A DNA stretch of 58,815 nucleotides, from NCBI GenBank assembly GCA_031267685.1, contig JAIRYV010000015.1:1-58815 (forward strand), given 5' to 3'. Positions within the stretch are counted from its first letter, which is position 1. Each line of letters starts with the position of its first letter. The position numbers were made by a program, and so were the translations under genes. Under the pieces are notes generated by a model that was not told where the DNA came from, made no database searches, and was given only the letters and a program-made list of their open reading frames with translations. Of the stretch, positions 45,505-55,171 are shown one piece after another. Source of the DNA: Treponema sp. (lineage in GTDB: Bacteria > Spirochaetota > Spirochaetia > Treponematales > Breznakiellaceae).

Positions 45505-46704
45505 ATGCTGATTAGAAACAGAGACGTTAGTCGAAATGAGAAATTGCCTGATATACCTGATCTTGTTAAATTTGCTGCTGGAGAAAATTACTTTAACCAT
45601 GTAGTATCTTTTGACAGCCCCGCTAAGGGCAATGGTGGTATATACACTCAAGAGTATTGGCAGTCGGTGATTGATGGTATGACAAACCGGGGTATCCCTT
45701 TGGCTGGTGGTAAGACCAGTGGTAACGGACACACTGCGCTTGAGAATGATTTTTTTGTGGTGGGAGCCTTGCATGATAAAATACAGAACCGGGTATATTT
45801 TAAGCTGGCTATCCCGCAGGAAGGTTTTTCTACCAGTAATTCTGGCCTAATTAACTCCCTGAAAAATGGGGTAGGTGGTTTCTCCATTGTCGCCACACCG
45901 AAAGTAGGAAACAGCCCTGATTCGTTTATCGAAGAAATGAGTATTCCCAGATTAGATTATGTGGATAGGGGGGCAATGGATCAGCTTAATTACTCAGATG
46001 TAGACAAGGCCATAGAATTAGTTAAAAATAACAGAATAGATTTTAATGACTTTTCCGGGAGTCTTTTTACGGCTGCCGGAAAAGTGTCGCTAGAAACTGT
46101 TCATTCCCTACTAAATAAAGCAGAAACTAGGGAGTATGGGACAAAGATTTATAACGCAATCGCGGATAAAATTAAGGGAGTAAAGAAGGTTATGAACAAA
46201 GAGGAATTGGTAAATTCCATGAAGAATTTGGTATCTACAGGTCAGATTAGTGCTGAGGAAATTGCCACGATAGGCAATATCAAGCAGCGTACAAACGCCG
46301 ACGAGGAAAAAGCAAAAAATCTGGCGGCTATTGTAGAGATTCTGGGTCTGCCTTCAGACGCCGAGATTGATGCAATTAAAGGCGCCCTGGACGGGCTTAT
46401 AAATACTGCTGACTCAGCCCTTGAGGGAGACGCTGAGGAAGAGGCCGCGGCTATTGCGCAGACTGAAAATCGGGAGAACCTGGCTTACACTACTGCGCTG
46501 GCGTTGATTAAAAATCATATTGCCACACAGCGTGTACTCAATCGGGCAAAGGGTGTACAAGGCAAACGCGTGAACATCAAGGAGTATGTTCAATCGGACG
46601 ATTTCAAGAAAAATGAGCTATTGCAAGTTGCCTTGAAATTAAACGCTTCGGGTTCCTTTAAAAACGATGGAGCGTCGGTAAAAAAAGATTGGAGGAGTAA
46701 ATAA
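45505..46704 (+). CDS. prohead protease/scaffold fusion-like protein
   Basis: With the ATG at 45505 (GGAGG upstream) the protein has 399 residues. The first 180 residues are beta-rich (HVVSFDSPAKGNGGIYTQEY, GIPLAGGKTSGNGHT, GFSIVATPKVGNS), suggesting a prohead protease; the catalytic residues are not certain. The part from residue 230 is a helical scaffold (MNKEELVNSMKNLVSTGQIS). It directly precedes the decoration and capsid genes. Confidence 0.65.
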   Translation: MLIRNRDVSRNEKLPDIPDLVKFAAGENYFNHVVSFDSPAKGNGGIYTQEYWQSVIDGMTNRGIPLAGGKTSGNGHTALENDFFVVGALHDKIQNRVYFKLAIPQEGFSTSNSGLINSLKNGVGGFSIVATPKVGNSPDSFIEEMSIPRLDYVDRGAMDQLNYSDVDKAIELVKNNRIDFNDFSGSLFTAAGKVSLETVHSLLNKAETREYGTKIYNAIADKIKGVKKVMNKEELVNSMKNLVSTGQISAEEIATIGNIKQRTNADEEKAKNLAAIVEILGLPSDAEIDAIKGALDGLINTADSALEGDAEEEAAAIAQTENRENLAYTTALALIKNHIATQRVLNRAKGVQGKRVNIKEYVQSDDFKKNELLQVALKLNASGSFKNDGASVKKDWRSK

Positions 46705-47031
46705 ATGAACGTATTTACACGCAAACCTGGGCAGCATGACTTGCTTGTTGCCTATACGCCGAGTGCTAGTATCAAGCATGGTGATATTGTGATTATCGGT
46801 GGCCGTGCTTATGTGGCACAGGATGATGCGGACAGTGGTGTCGCTAGGGACATGGGACTGGAGAAAATGTCTGAGATACAGGTAGACGCCAGTCTTGTTA
46901 CAGGGACTGCGGTCGTGGGTATCCCTGTTAATATCACCACATCGGCATTGGTGGTAACCAGTGCCGCAGCTCCCTATCAAGGCGTAATCACCGAAGTTAA
47001 TTCTAGCGTTGTTTATGTACAATTGTTGTAA
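46705..47031 (+). CDS. head decoration-like protein
   Basis: The 108-residue beta-rich protein (ASIKHGDIVIIGGRAYVAQD; GTAVVGIPVNITTSALVVT) has the size and position of a capsid stabilising or decoration protein between scaffold and major capsid genes. Confidence 0.65.
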   Translation: MNVFTRKPGQHDLLVAYTPSASIKHGDIVIIGGRAYVAQDDADSGVARDMGLEKMSEIQVDASLVTGTAVVGIPVNITTSALVVTSAAAPYQGVITEVNSSVVYVQLL

Positions 47032-47045
47032 GGAGCAAAAAAGAG

Positions 47046-48164
47046 ATGAAATACTATAATGCCTTAAACCAGAAAGTGAACGGTGCTATTGTCAAAATAA
47101 ACCCTACGGTTATTTTTGACGAAGGCGGCCAGGTATTGAAGCACGAAGTGATTGCCAATCGCGGTCAGGAGCTGGGAGAGGAAATAATTCATAAAATTAA
47201 AAATGATGCCTTGCCCCCATCGTCTACAGACCTGGCCGATCTTCAGGCACTGAGTGTAATTGATGCCGAGCTTCAGGCCGATGATATGCCTGAGAATTTT
47301 ACAGACAAGATTGTACACACGGCTGATGCGCGTGCTGCTGGGGGTGCTGTTACAAGCAAGGTCATTATCCAGGAGATGCTTGACCCGGTCGGAATTTTTC
47401 AGAATTGGGACGGTACTAATGATCGGGTACCGCTTATGTATCAGCCCTATCTTGATGATACACTTGACATTAAGATGCGGGCGCTTGGTTGGAAAGACAC
47501 AAAGATTAATGAGCTTGCAAACCCGCTTTTTGATTTTGCGCGTGTTACACGGGCGGCGGCGAGGGCTTATGTGTATGACAAAAATGCCGAACTTTTGAAC
47601 CCGATAAATGGTGCGACCTATGGGAGTGCTAACAAGCAGGCCGCGGATACGACGGGTAGCAATTATTTCGACAAGATTTTTAACACGCTTGTCGCGGCAC
47701 GTGGGAAGCTGGGTAAGCTCACTTATAAGCCGACTAATAATATCGTCAGTAATATGGGTGGCAAGTTTTTCCTGCTTGCCAATCCTGTCGATGTGTGGAC
47801 TCTCACACAGCGCAATATCACTAGCTATATTACCAGTGTGCGCGAAGCATTCCCTGACATCGAGATTGTACCTGTGTATACTCAGTCGTTGTCTGGTTAT
47901 GGCAAGGACAAGATCAAAGGCGAATCAATTGGGATTACTGCTGGTACGGCCTATCTGATTTTTGTTCCTACGGCACAAGAATCTTTGCTTAGGGTCGAGG
48001 CAGTTGACCTTGATTATGAGAGTGGGTTTGGTTCCGTCCTGACTGGTAAGACCAGAGAGGACGCGTGGTTCCGCTACACGGGATTGTTTACCAAGTATTT
48101 TCTGCCTGCCGATAATTCCGGGAATGGACTTATCATACAGGTTACGCTCCCTGCGCTGAGTTAA
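47046..48164 (+). CDS. major capsid protein
   Basis: The 372-residue protein lies at the major capsid position. It contains VPLMYQPYLDDTLDIKMRALGW and a C-terminal part with IEIVPVYTQSLSGYGKDKIKG and YRYTG-like AWFRYTGLFTKYFLP, consistent with an HK97-fold capsid. AAGGAG precedes the start. The exact family is not recognised by eye. Confidence 0.8.
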   Translation: MKYYNALNQKVNGAIVKINPTVIFDEGGQVLKHEVIANRGQELGEEIIHKIKNDALPPSSTDLADLQALSVIDAELQADDMPENFTDKIVHTADARAAGGAVTSKVIIQEMLDPVGIFQNWDGTNDRVPLMYQPYLDDTLDIKMRALGWKDTKINELANPLFDFARVTRAAARAYVYDKNAELLNPINGATYGSANKQAADTTGSNYFDKIFNTLVAARGKLGKLTYKPTNNIVSNMGGKFFLLANPVDVWTLTQRNITSYITSVREAFPDIEIVPVYTQSLSGYGKDKIKGESIGITAGTAYLIFVPTAQESLLRVEAVDLDYESGFGSVLTGKTREDAWFRYTGLFTKYFLPADNSGNGLIIQVTLPALS

Positions 48165-48179
48165 TAGAGAGGCCGCATT

Positions 48180-48728
48180 ATGGACGTTACAGCTTACTGG
48201 TTATTTTCTAACGGTTCTCGGTGTGTAACATCCGATGGTGCGGCTATTATTTTTGACAAGCAGCCACAACCGATTCCGCCAGTACTAGATGATATACTGG
48301 GGGTACGGAGCTTAATTGATGATCCCCATTTTGCCGCTGGGCAAGGCATTATATATGCTAGTCCTAGACCGTATTCTTTAATTACTGGGGCGATTACAAC
48401 AGATGGTAATGGTAGGTATTATCGTTACGGACACAAGCGGTATCATCTAATGTATCCTGTATTAAGTGATTTTACGATAAGCAGCTTGCCGGGTAAAAAT
48501 GTGTATCAAAAAGCGGTGGCCGCCATTCAAAGACTTATTGCAATGTTAAATCCATCCACATATACCACGTCATTTTCTACTGGCGGTCAGTCTACTTCCT
48601 TTCCTTCATTCGCCGAAGTTATGCAATACTATAAAGATTTAGAATTATCCTTATCTAAATTGTATAGCAAGGGGAAAATATCGTGGGCAAACCCTAAGAG
48701 TCTCCCTGTAGGGGGTGAAGGGTGGTAG
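48180..48728 (+). CDS. hypothetical head-tail region protein
   Basis: 182 residues in the place of a head-tail connector. The start (MDVTAYWLFSNGSRCVTSDGAAIIF) is beta-rich; the end is helical. No family recognised. It overlaps the next gene by 7 bases. Confidence 0.6.
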   Translation: MDVTAYWLFSNGSRCVTSDGAAIIFDKQPQPIPPVLDDILGVRSLIDDPHFAAGQGIIYASPRPYSLITGAITTDGNGRYYRYGHKRYHLMYPVLSDFTISSLPGKNVYQKAVAAIQRLIAMLNPSTYTTSFSTGGQSTSFPSFAEVMQYYKDLELSLSKLYSKGKISWANPKSLPVGGEGW

Positions 48729-49069
48729 ACTCTTATATACGCGCAAAAATTGCGATAAGAAGGGGGGTAAAAGAGAATCCAGATGTAATGTTTTTGCGTG
48801 GAAAAGAGATTGTGTATCGCCTCACTACTCAGAGTGGAGGTGTTTTTAATTTAGGCATTGTTACGGCAGGGGATAATAAGCAAGAGACCCCCTATATTTT
48901 TACATGGGGATATGCTGATTTTAGACGCGGGGACAAGTTTTTTAGACGTGGTAAATGGTATCAGATAGATAATGTTTCTCGGACTGATTTATTCGGGGGC
49001 ATTATTCAGACGCAAGCGTTGGTAACGGAGATATTCTATGACCCTAGAGCAGAAAGCACAAGTAATTAG
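48722..49069 (+). CDS. head-tail joining-like protein
   Basis: The 115-residue beta-rich protein (RGKWYQIDNVSRTDLFGGIIQT) fits a head-closure or stopper protein by size and position. It overlaps the next gene by 32 bases. Confidence 0.6.
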   Translation: MVDSYIRAKIAIRRGVKENPDVMFLRGKEIVYRLTTQSGGVFNLGIVTAGDNKQETPYIFTWGYADFRRGDKFFRRGKWYQIDNVSRTDLFGGIIQTQALVTEIFYDPRAESTSN

Positions 49070-49361
49070 TAAAGAAATGGAAAATTGGGCAAAGGAAAAC
49101 CATCCATGGGACAATCAGACTAGCAAATTAGAAGAAAGTATAGCAAGTTTTGTTGAGTCTAAGAATGACAGTGTTATTGTATTCGGGATTGAAGAACGTA
49201 TGGAATATGGTAAGTATGTTGAGAAAATGAAAGACAAAGGCGTGTTAGAAATAACGAAAGAGCATTTCATGCCGGATATTAAAAAGTCTTTATTGGCGAC
49301 TGCTAAAATTGTATTTTTGGAGGGCGCGCGTGTATCCGTCGATAAACGACTTAATAAATGA
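49038..49361 (+). CDS. HK97 gp10-like head-tail protein
   Basis: 107 residues. The pattern of a helical start (KEMENWAKENHPWDNQTSKLEES), then a strand pair with YGKYVEKM and a final helix fits HK97 gp10-type proteins. Overlaps its neighbours on both sides (32 bases each). Confidence 0.7.
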   Translation: MTLEQKAQVISKEMENWAKENHPWDNQTSKLEESIASFVESKNDSVIVFGIEERMEYGKYVEKMKDKGVLEITKEHFMPDIKKSLLATAKIVFLEGARVSVDKRLNK

Positions 49362-49713
49362 CATAAAAGTAGGCAGCATTAAATACGTTGTTGAGTATGG
49401 CGCGTCTATTTTTGCCAGGCCGCTTCCTAGTATTTCAGTAATTAAGGGTAATGGGGATAACGGAGATACCTATAATTATCAGATATGGGTTTATTTCCCT
49501 ATCGGAGAACAGACAGCCCTTGATAAATATATGCGAAGTGAGCTACCATTGTTGCTGAGCGACAGGCGCGATTTTTATAGGAAGCGTGTATGGCGATATT
49601 CCAATAATTATGACAGCGCTACTGTGATTCATGAAGGTTCTCAGAATTTCTTGAGGGCTGGTCTTTTGATTGTTGTACCAAAAGTAATGCGGTTTTTTTC
49701 CGCAGACGTTTAG
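49330..49713 (+). CDS. tail completion/terminator-like protein
   Basis: The start is best set to the GTG at 49330 (VYPSINDLIND), giving 127 residues. Mixed alpha/beta composition with IWVYFPIGEQTALDKYMRSELPLL fits the tail terminator position just before the major tail gene. Confidence 0.65.
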   Translation: MYPSINDLINDIKVGSIKYVVEYGASIFARPLPSISVIKGNGDNGDTYNYQIWVYFPIGEQTALDKYMRSELPLLLSDRRDFYRKRVWRYSNNYDSATVIHEGSQNFLRAGLLIVVPKVMRFFSADV

Positions 49714-49724
49714 AGGAGGATATT

Positions 49725-51074
49725 ATGCCAGTATATTCACGGAGTAAGCATGACCCGTCAGACGGGAGCGCTATATATGCAACACGGGGTGGTGCATTTC
49801 GCATTGGTAATTATGATGGCACTGTGGCTGAGACTACTAATCTATTATGTGCTTATCAGTATGTAGACCTAACAAAAACTCTTAGGGGTCAAACACTAAT
49901 CGGGTCTGATAAAAAGGCTCCAATTATGTTAATTAAGACGTCAGATACAGGGTGTGAAATGTCGCGTCATGTACTTAACTTTTCCACTGTATCTGATTTA
50001 TCCCATGTATCGCCGAGTGAGATTGTAACCGTATTAAACTCCGCGACTCCCACTATGCCAGAAATGATTGCTGAATTTAATGCGGTAGAAAATCATGTAA
50101 ATCTGCGGTGTACAAACGCCGGGGTCAGAATAACTGAAGTATTCGGTCTTATTGCTGGTGCGCTTGGCTTCGGTGGTGGTGGGCCGTTCACGAGCTATGG
50201 TAGCTATTTCTTTGATTTTATTACCGATGATTCTACCATATCAATAACACCTGCTAATGTAATGAGCGCCGGGACTACTGCCCAGCTTATGGGCGGCTAC
50301 AGAAATACTGAGACCGGAGTTATTATAAACGGCAGCCTAATTGGTGTGGACTATGCGATAAATGTTAAGAAAATGAGTCCGCTTTTCGAGCAAGTGGTAA
50401 CCGGGAGTGAGCTTGTATTTATCGACAACGGCCGGGGTTCGGACGCTGATTTTATACCCTTAACGGGAGTGAGAATTCCAAAAAGCGTCCGCATGGAAAT
50501 GTATAACCTTAGGGATAGGCATGCGACTGAAGGTACTACAGATGTCGGTGATATCGAAGGTCTCGTAGCTGAGCATGTATATTCTGGCGCGGTTATTGTT
50601 GCCGATGATTCTCGTGGGGCGGTTTCCCTAGATTCGTTTAATTTTACTCTACAAGCACGTGTATATCAGGATGATGCCGGGAATAATATCGGGCAGCCGG
50701 AGAAATTATATCGGGGGCCGGAGGATCCGTTTTTTAAGTGCCTTACCGTTGCCCTTGAAAATAGGCCGCTTATTTCTATGCTTACAGCGACACCCGCAAC
50801 AAGCATTATTGTTCAGACACCGATGACCATCAATGCTAACACCGGAGGAAATGAAAATAATGTTATTGTTATACCAGCTGCTGCCTCTGGATATACGGTC
50901 GAGATTACTGAGCCTATGCAATCACCATTGGGTTGTAAATTCGCTTATGACGATGCGGCTAAGCGGATACGTATTACAGCGGAAAGCACTAAGGGTAATG
51001 AGAGTGTAACTGTCAAGCTCACCAACGCTGACGGCACTACTCAGAGTGCTACCCTAGCTTTGACGGTAGTGTAG
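49725..51074 (+). CDS. major tail protein with C-terminal Ig-like domain
   Basis: 449 residues with GAGGAGG upstream. The N-terminal part is beta-rich with Asp and Thr-rich turns. A C-terminal extension from residue 360 (SIIVQTPMTINANTGGNEN to TVKLTNADGTTQSATLALTVV) looks like a bacterial Ig-like domain, common on siphovirus tail tubes. It stands before a terminator, as highly expressed tail proteins often do. A sheath protein is an alternative but no contractile-tail genes follow. Confidence 0.7.
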   Translation: MPVYSRSKHDPSDGSAIYATRGGAFRIGNYDGTVAETTNLLCAYQYVDLTKTLRGQTLIGSDKKAPIMLIKTSDTGCEMSRHVLNFSTVSDLSHVSPSEIVTVLNSATPTMPEMIAEFNAVENHVNLRCTNAGVRITEVFGLIAGALGFGGGGPFTSYGSYFFDFITDDSTISITPANVMSAGTTAQLMGGYRNTETGVIINGSLIGVDYAINVKKMSPLFEQVVTGSELVFIDNGRGSDADFIPLTGVRIPKSVRMEMYNLRDRHATEGTTDVGDIEGLVAEHVYSGAVIVADDSRGAVSLDSFNFTLQARVYQDDAGNNIGQPEKLYRGPEDPFFKCLTVALENRPLISMLTATPATSIIVQTPMTINANTGGNENNVIVIPAAASGYTVEITEPMQSPLGCKFAYDDAAKRIRITAESTKGNESVTVKLTNADGTTQSATLALTVV

Positions 51075-51082
51075 TTTTTAAC

Positions 51083-51157
51083 AGCGTTATGGGGGGAAAA
51101 AAATCTCATTTACCCATATGAGACTCCTTGTGTAGTGTATGCCCTATAACGCTTTTT
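51083..51157 (+). terminator. hairpin terminator after the major tail gene
   Basis: AGCGTTAT with following G residues pairs with CCCT and ATAACGCT across about 50 bases, with an inner CTCAT / ATGAG stem, followed by TTTTT. Confidence 0.65.
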
Positions 51158-51172
51158 ATTTATTAAATTAAC

Positions 51173-51955
51173 ATGCTAAAAGCCTATATAAAAAAGAAAG
51201 TTGACCAGTATTTGTCTGAATTATGGACTATAAGAAAGTCTGAGCTGCCTAGTGGTTTTTACCCCCTAGAACAATTTTATAATGGCGCACGCCGGGTAGT
51301 AACCTTACCGTGGGGCAGTGAATATCGGACTCTTATTATTAGGACTTTAGGTGCGGGGGAAGCGCCCGATATAAATACTATTATTAAAATAAGCAATAAA
51401 AAAGACAAGACAGAAAGCGACTTAGACACGATAATAAATATCGGAGAGGATTGCGCAAAAAAGAGTTTCGTAAATCCGACGTATGAAGAAATAAAAAAAG
51501 CGCTTACGGACGCTGACCCTGTATTAAAAGAGGGTATGAAATCTTTTACGCGTATTGAAAATGAAATAAAAGATTTAGCGGCTAAAAATGGGGTAACTTT
51601 TCCGGTTGCCGGGCGTAGTCTAGGCAATAAGCGATGGGAAGAGTTTTGTTCTATTTCAAGAATATATGGATGTTTGCTACCCATAAATACGATAAATGCA
51701 TTACTCTGGTGGCAGGTAGGAAGTGGTGTTACGGACGCTGAGTCTGTAACAGAGGATAAGCTATTAGAGGCTTATTATTTATCACAGCGGTTTCATGGCA
51801 GACCTAGTGATTATATTCACGGGTGTTTTGTGGAGCAGACCAGGCTAGAAATAGATATAAAGGCGGCGGAATTATATGTCAGACACAGTAAGCGCGAAAC
51901 TGGAAATAGAGGCGGACGCGACCGGAGTAGAGGCCGCGATAAAAACATTCGATAA
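51173..51955 (+). CDS. hypothetical protein preceding the tape measure
   Basis: The 260-residue protein occupies the place of a tail assembly chaperone. Its last 26 residues, RETGNRGGRDRSRGRDKNIR, are Arg-rich, but they overlap the tape-measure gene by 80 bases in another frame, so this composition may be a by-product. No known domain. The overlap is large for this phage. Confidence 0.6.
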   Translation: MLKAYIKKKVDQYLSELWTIRKSELPSGFYPLEQFYNGARRVVTLPWGSEYRTLIIRTLGAGEAPDINTIIKISNKKDKTESDLDTIINIGEDCAKKSFVNPTYEEIKKALTDADPVLKEGMKSFTRIENEIKDLAAKNGVTFPVAGRSLGNKRWEEFCSISRIYGCLLPINTINALLWWQVGSGVTDAESVTEDKLLEAYYLSQRFHGRPSDYIHGCFVEQTRLEIDIKAAELYVRHSKRETGNRGGRDRSRGRDKNIR

Positions 51956-54353
51956 TAATATAGACCGAGCGAAGCAAGGTGTTGTTTCTTTGGGAAAAGA
52001 AATGACTAAAACCTTTGAAAACTCTGGGAAACAAGTAAAAGTTTTTGGTACCTCATTACAAGTTTTAGGCAAGGCCGGCGGTGTTATTGCGACAGTGGTT
52101 ATGGCTTTCCAAAAAATGGCAGGTGTTATTACCGATGCAATAGCTAAATCAAAGCAATATAGAGAAGAATTAGAATTACATAAAAAATCAGTCGAAGCGA
52201 TAAATGCTACCTATAATTCTGGTGCAGGAAGTGCTGAGAATTTCTGGAATGCACTCTCTGAAATAGAGACAAAAACAGAGTCCATGAGTACCAAATTTGA
52301 AATTGCGATGGAACGCATGGGAGGTGCGCTTTCAGTATTTCTTAAGCCAGTGGAAAATATCAAGAATTCTTTTGCTGCGCTTTTATTCGGAGTAACTGAA
52401 ACAGATGTTGCACTCCGCAATATGGCAAAAGAAAATCAGACAAGCCTAGAAAATAATGTAAATGCCACTAAAAAGTATGAATCAAGTCTGAGACAGATTG
52501 AGCAATTAGCTAACGATGTTGCCTTTATCACGGGCGATAAAGACGGCGCGACTAAGGCGGCACAAGACGCTAAGTACCAAGCTAATCAGACATATATCAC
52601 GCAATTAAATAACATCTTAGATAATTTAAGACAAGCGTCTAATAAGGACTATGAAGCTATAGACTACGTAAGGCAAAAGTTGGCATTACAGGTACAATTA
52701 TTAGGAAACCAAAAAGAGGAATTAGCGGCCTATAGTAAGTCTTATACAGCGCAAGAGAAAATTACTAAGCAAATATCCACCTTGCAGCTATATCAAGAAA
52801 AGGTTAATCAAGCGCAAGAAGATTTTGCATTTAGTAGTAAACGGTTATGGGATCAAGCTGCCCATCAACAATTCGATATTTCAGACGAGATAAATAATCA
52901 AAAAATAGCACAGGATCAATTTAACAGATTGCAACTTGAGTACCTAGAAATACTGGAAAGAATAGCCAATATGCACGGTGTTATTTCTGTGAGTCAAGAG
53001 TCTGAACTTGCAATAATACGAAATCGCCGAGACGTTATTCTCAATCTTATGTCTGAGACTGAAAAGGAAGAAAAGACTGCCAATGCACTATTGGATATAT
53101 CGAAAAAAAGAAAGGATATAGAAGAAGAAAATTATCGGATATGGATTGATTATTATAATCAACTGCTCCTTTCCGGGCAGTCCGAAGAGGACAATCTTGA
53201 AACACTGAAAAAAAGGAAAGATACCGAAATAGAATTACTTCATTTTCAAGCAGAAAGAGAGAAAGAGGCATTTAAGGAAACCGATGCCTATCAAACATTA
53301 TTAAAAACAGGCGATAAAGCTGTCAAGCAATGGGAACACGATTTTGATGAAATGGTTGTGAATAGGGTAAAAATTATTGAAAATGCTTATACTCTTTTAG
53401 TTAACAAGGAAAGCGACGCTTTAATGGAAAATTTCCAGAAAGGTGTAAATACGTGGAATAAATTTGCAGACGCTACTCTTGAAATAAACAGAAACATGTC
53501 TAATAACCGTATTGATATACTTAATGCAGAACTAAATGAAAGTCTTAAAATGATAGAAGATTTTTATGCAGAAAAAAAGAAAAAAGACGATGAAGATTTT
53601 CAAGCAATAATGGATAGGTATGAAAAAGAAAGGCAGGCAGAGTTAGAGAAAAAAGGTTTTATGGCAGCAGAGCTAGAAGAAAACCTTGAAGCGGCTATGG
53701 CGGCGGCTATTGCTACTGGTGACGAGGCTATTATTTACAGAGAAGAAAGACGGCAGGAAGAATTAGAGATAAATAAAAGATATGATAAATTAGAAAAAGA
53801 TGAACAAGATAGAAAAAACAAAGAAGAGGAAGAGGCCGAGAAGCAAAAAAATGCAGAAATAGAAGCCGCTAAGAAAAAGACAGCGCAAACAATAAATGAT
53901 ATTGAGTATCAGCAAGCTATGGGTTCGTGGTTATTTTCGGTTATGAACCATGTGGTAAACACGATAACCGGAGCGAGCAAGACTCTTGCAGAATTAGGTA
54001 TTTTTGGCGCAGCAGCATTACCTGTTTTTTACACGCTTATGGGAGTACAGGCTGCGGCTTTGGCCTCTGCAATGCCAGTTAAAAAACCACTTGCCTTTGC
54101 TAAGGGTGGCATAGTAGATAGTCCTACAGCATTTTCATATTCCGGCGTAAAAGATGTGGGGCTAATGGGAGAGGCCGGAGCGGAGGCTATATTACCATTA
54201 AGTCGCATGAATAACGGCAGCTTAGGTGTTCAGGCTTCGGGGGGAAATGCGCAATATACTACTATAGATAACTTGTTAGGTTTTATGGTTAAGTTGTACA
54301 ATGACGGGTATGGTGATATGATAGAGGGTAACAGGATAAACAATAAGACATGA
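51876..54353 (+). CDS. tail tape measure protein
   Basis: 825 residues with long coiled coils, a helical hydrophobic stretch near 60 and another around 690-730 (LGIFGAAALPVFYTLMGVQAAAL). The C-terminal segment FAKGGIVDSPTAFSYSG and GLMGEAGAEAILPL is the classic end of tape-measure proteins. Its length would set a siphovirus-type tail of roughly 120 nm by the usual rule of thumb. Confidence 0.92.
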   Translation: MSDTVSAKLEIEADATGVEAAIKTFDNNIDRAKQGVVSLGKEMTKTFENSGKQVKVFGTSLQVLGKAGGVIATVVMAFQKMAGVITDAIAKSKQYREELELHKKSVEAINATYNSGAGSAENFWNALSEIETKTESMSTKFEIAMERMGGALSVFLKPVENIKNSFAALLFGVTETDVALRNMAKENQTSLENNVNATKKYESSLRQIEQLANDVAFITGDKDGATKAAQDAKYQANQTYITQLNNILDNLRQASNKDYEAIDYVRQKLALQVQLLGNQKEELAAYSKSYTAQEKITKQISTLQLYQEKVNQAQEDFAFSSKRLWDQAAHQQFDISDEINNQKIAQDQFNRLQLEYLEILERIANMHGVISVSQESELAIIRNRRDVILNLMSETEKEEKTANALLDISKKRKDIEEENYRIWIDYYNQLLLSGQSEEDNLETLKKRKDTEIELLHFQAEREKEAFKETDAYQTLLKTGDKAVKQWEHDFDEMVVNRVKIIENAYTLLVNKESDALMENFQKGVNTWNKFADATLEINRNMSNNRIDILNAELNESLKMIEDFYAEKKKKDDEDFQAIMDRYEKERQAELEKKGFMAAELEENLEAAMAAAIATGDEAIIYREERRQEELEINKRYDKLEKDEQDRKNKEEEEAEKQKNAEIEAAKKKTAQTINDIEYQQAMGSWLFSVMNHVVNTITGASKTLAELGIFGAAALPVFYTLMGVQAAALASAMPVKKPLAFAKGGIVDSPTAFSYSGVKDVGLMGEAGAEAILPLSRMNNGSLGVQASGGNAQYTTIDNLLGFMVKLYNDGYGDMIEGNRINNKT

Positions 54354-55162
54354 TATACACAAGTAATCCTAATGATCCTGAAATAATAGGCACTTCTACA
54401 GACAGAGACTTTTGGGTATTTTACAAAAAGCCTGCTGGTTTGGGGATAACAGGAACGTCTCCTGCTGCTGGGTATACTTTGAGTAATTTAATCGGCGATG
54501 TGTATGCTGAAAATTGTGTTTGGAACACAGGTAGTGTTAGTATTGCATTATCGTGGACAGACGGCAGTGTTCCTGCAATACTTTTTTTAGGTAATCCTAC
54601 TTTTAATACTCTAAATAATGGTGATAATATAAGTATTACACGGCCTTTAGTTCCGGGAATGAGTTCTGTTGATCCGACTGATCAGAATATATGGTTTTTA
54701 GCTTTTACTGACGGCCCCGCTAGTCCTTATTCTGTTACATTAAGTGGTAGTAATCCTTCGGCGTTAAATAGTATCGGCTTATATCATATCGGTGATAATA
54801 AGTGGTTACGTCCCAGTAGTATATCGTATCCATTAAAATTGGCCAGCACTGGTGGTTTAACCGATGTAGGTACTGTGTATGGTACCAAGTTTCCCCCTCG
54901 CAGGCAAATAAAAGCCCGGTGGGATATAATTGATGATGTACAACGCAGGCAGATGGAACAGTATATTGCCTCTGTACACAATACTGACGCGCATTATATA
55001 ATTCCGTCTAGCAAAAATTTAGCGATGTCTACTGATTATGGCAATGGTACTTTTATACCTCCGTTGTTTGTTAGGATAAGTAATGACACGTTTAATAATG
55101 ACAAGTGGCTTGGCGGTTGGTTTTGGACTCAACCGGAAATCACGTGGGATATTTTAAGATAA
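54350..55162 (+). CDS. distal tail-like protein
   Basis: The 270-residue protein overlaps the tape measure by 4 bases. It is beta-rich (YTLSNLIGDVYAENCVWNTG, SISYPLKLASTGGLTD) and ends GGWFWTQPEITWDILR. Position and composition fit the distal tail/tail-tip module. Confidence 0.65.
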   Translation: MIYTSNPNDPEIIGTSTDRDFWVFYKKPAGLGITGTSPAAGYTLSNLIGDVYAENCVWNTGSVSIALSWTDGSVPAILFLGNPTFNTLNNGDNISITRPLVPGMSSVDPTDQNIWFLAFTDGPASPYSVTLSGSNPSALNSIGLYHIGDNKWLRPSSISYPLKLASTGGLTDVGTVYGTKFPPRRQIKARWDIIDDVQRRQMEQYIASVHNTDAHYIIPSSKNLAMSTDYGNGTFIPPLFVRISNDTFNNDKWLGGWFWTQPEITWDILR

Positions 55163-55171
55163 AAGAAGATT

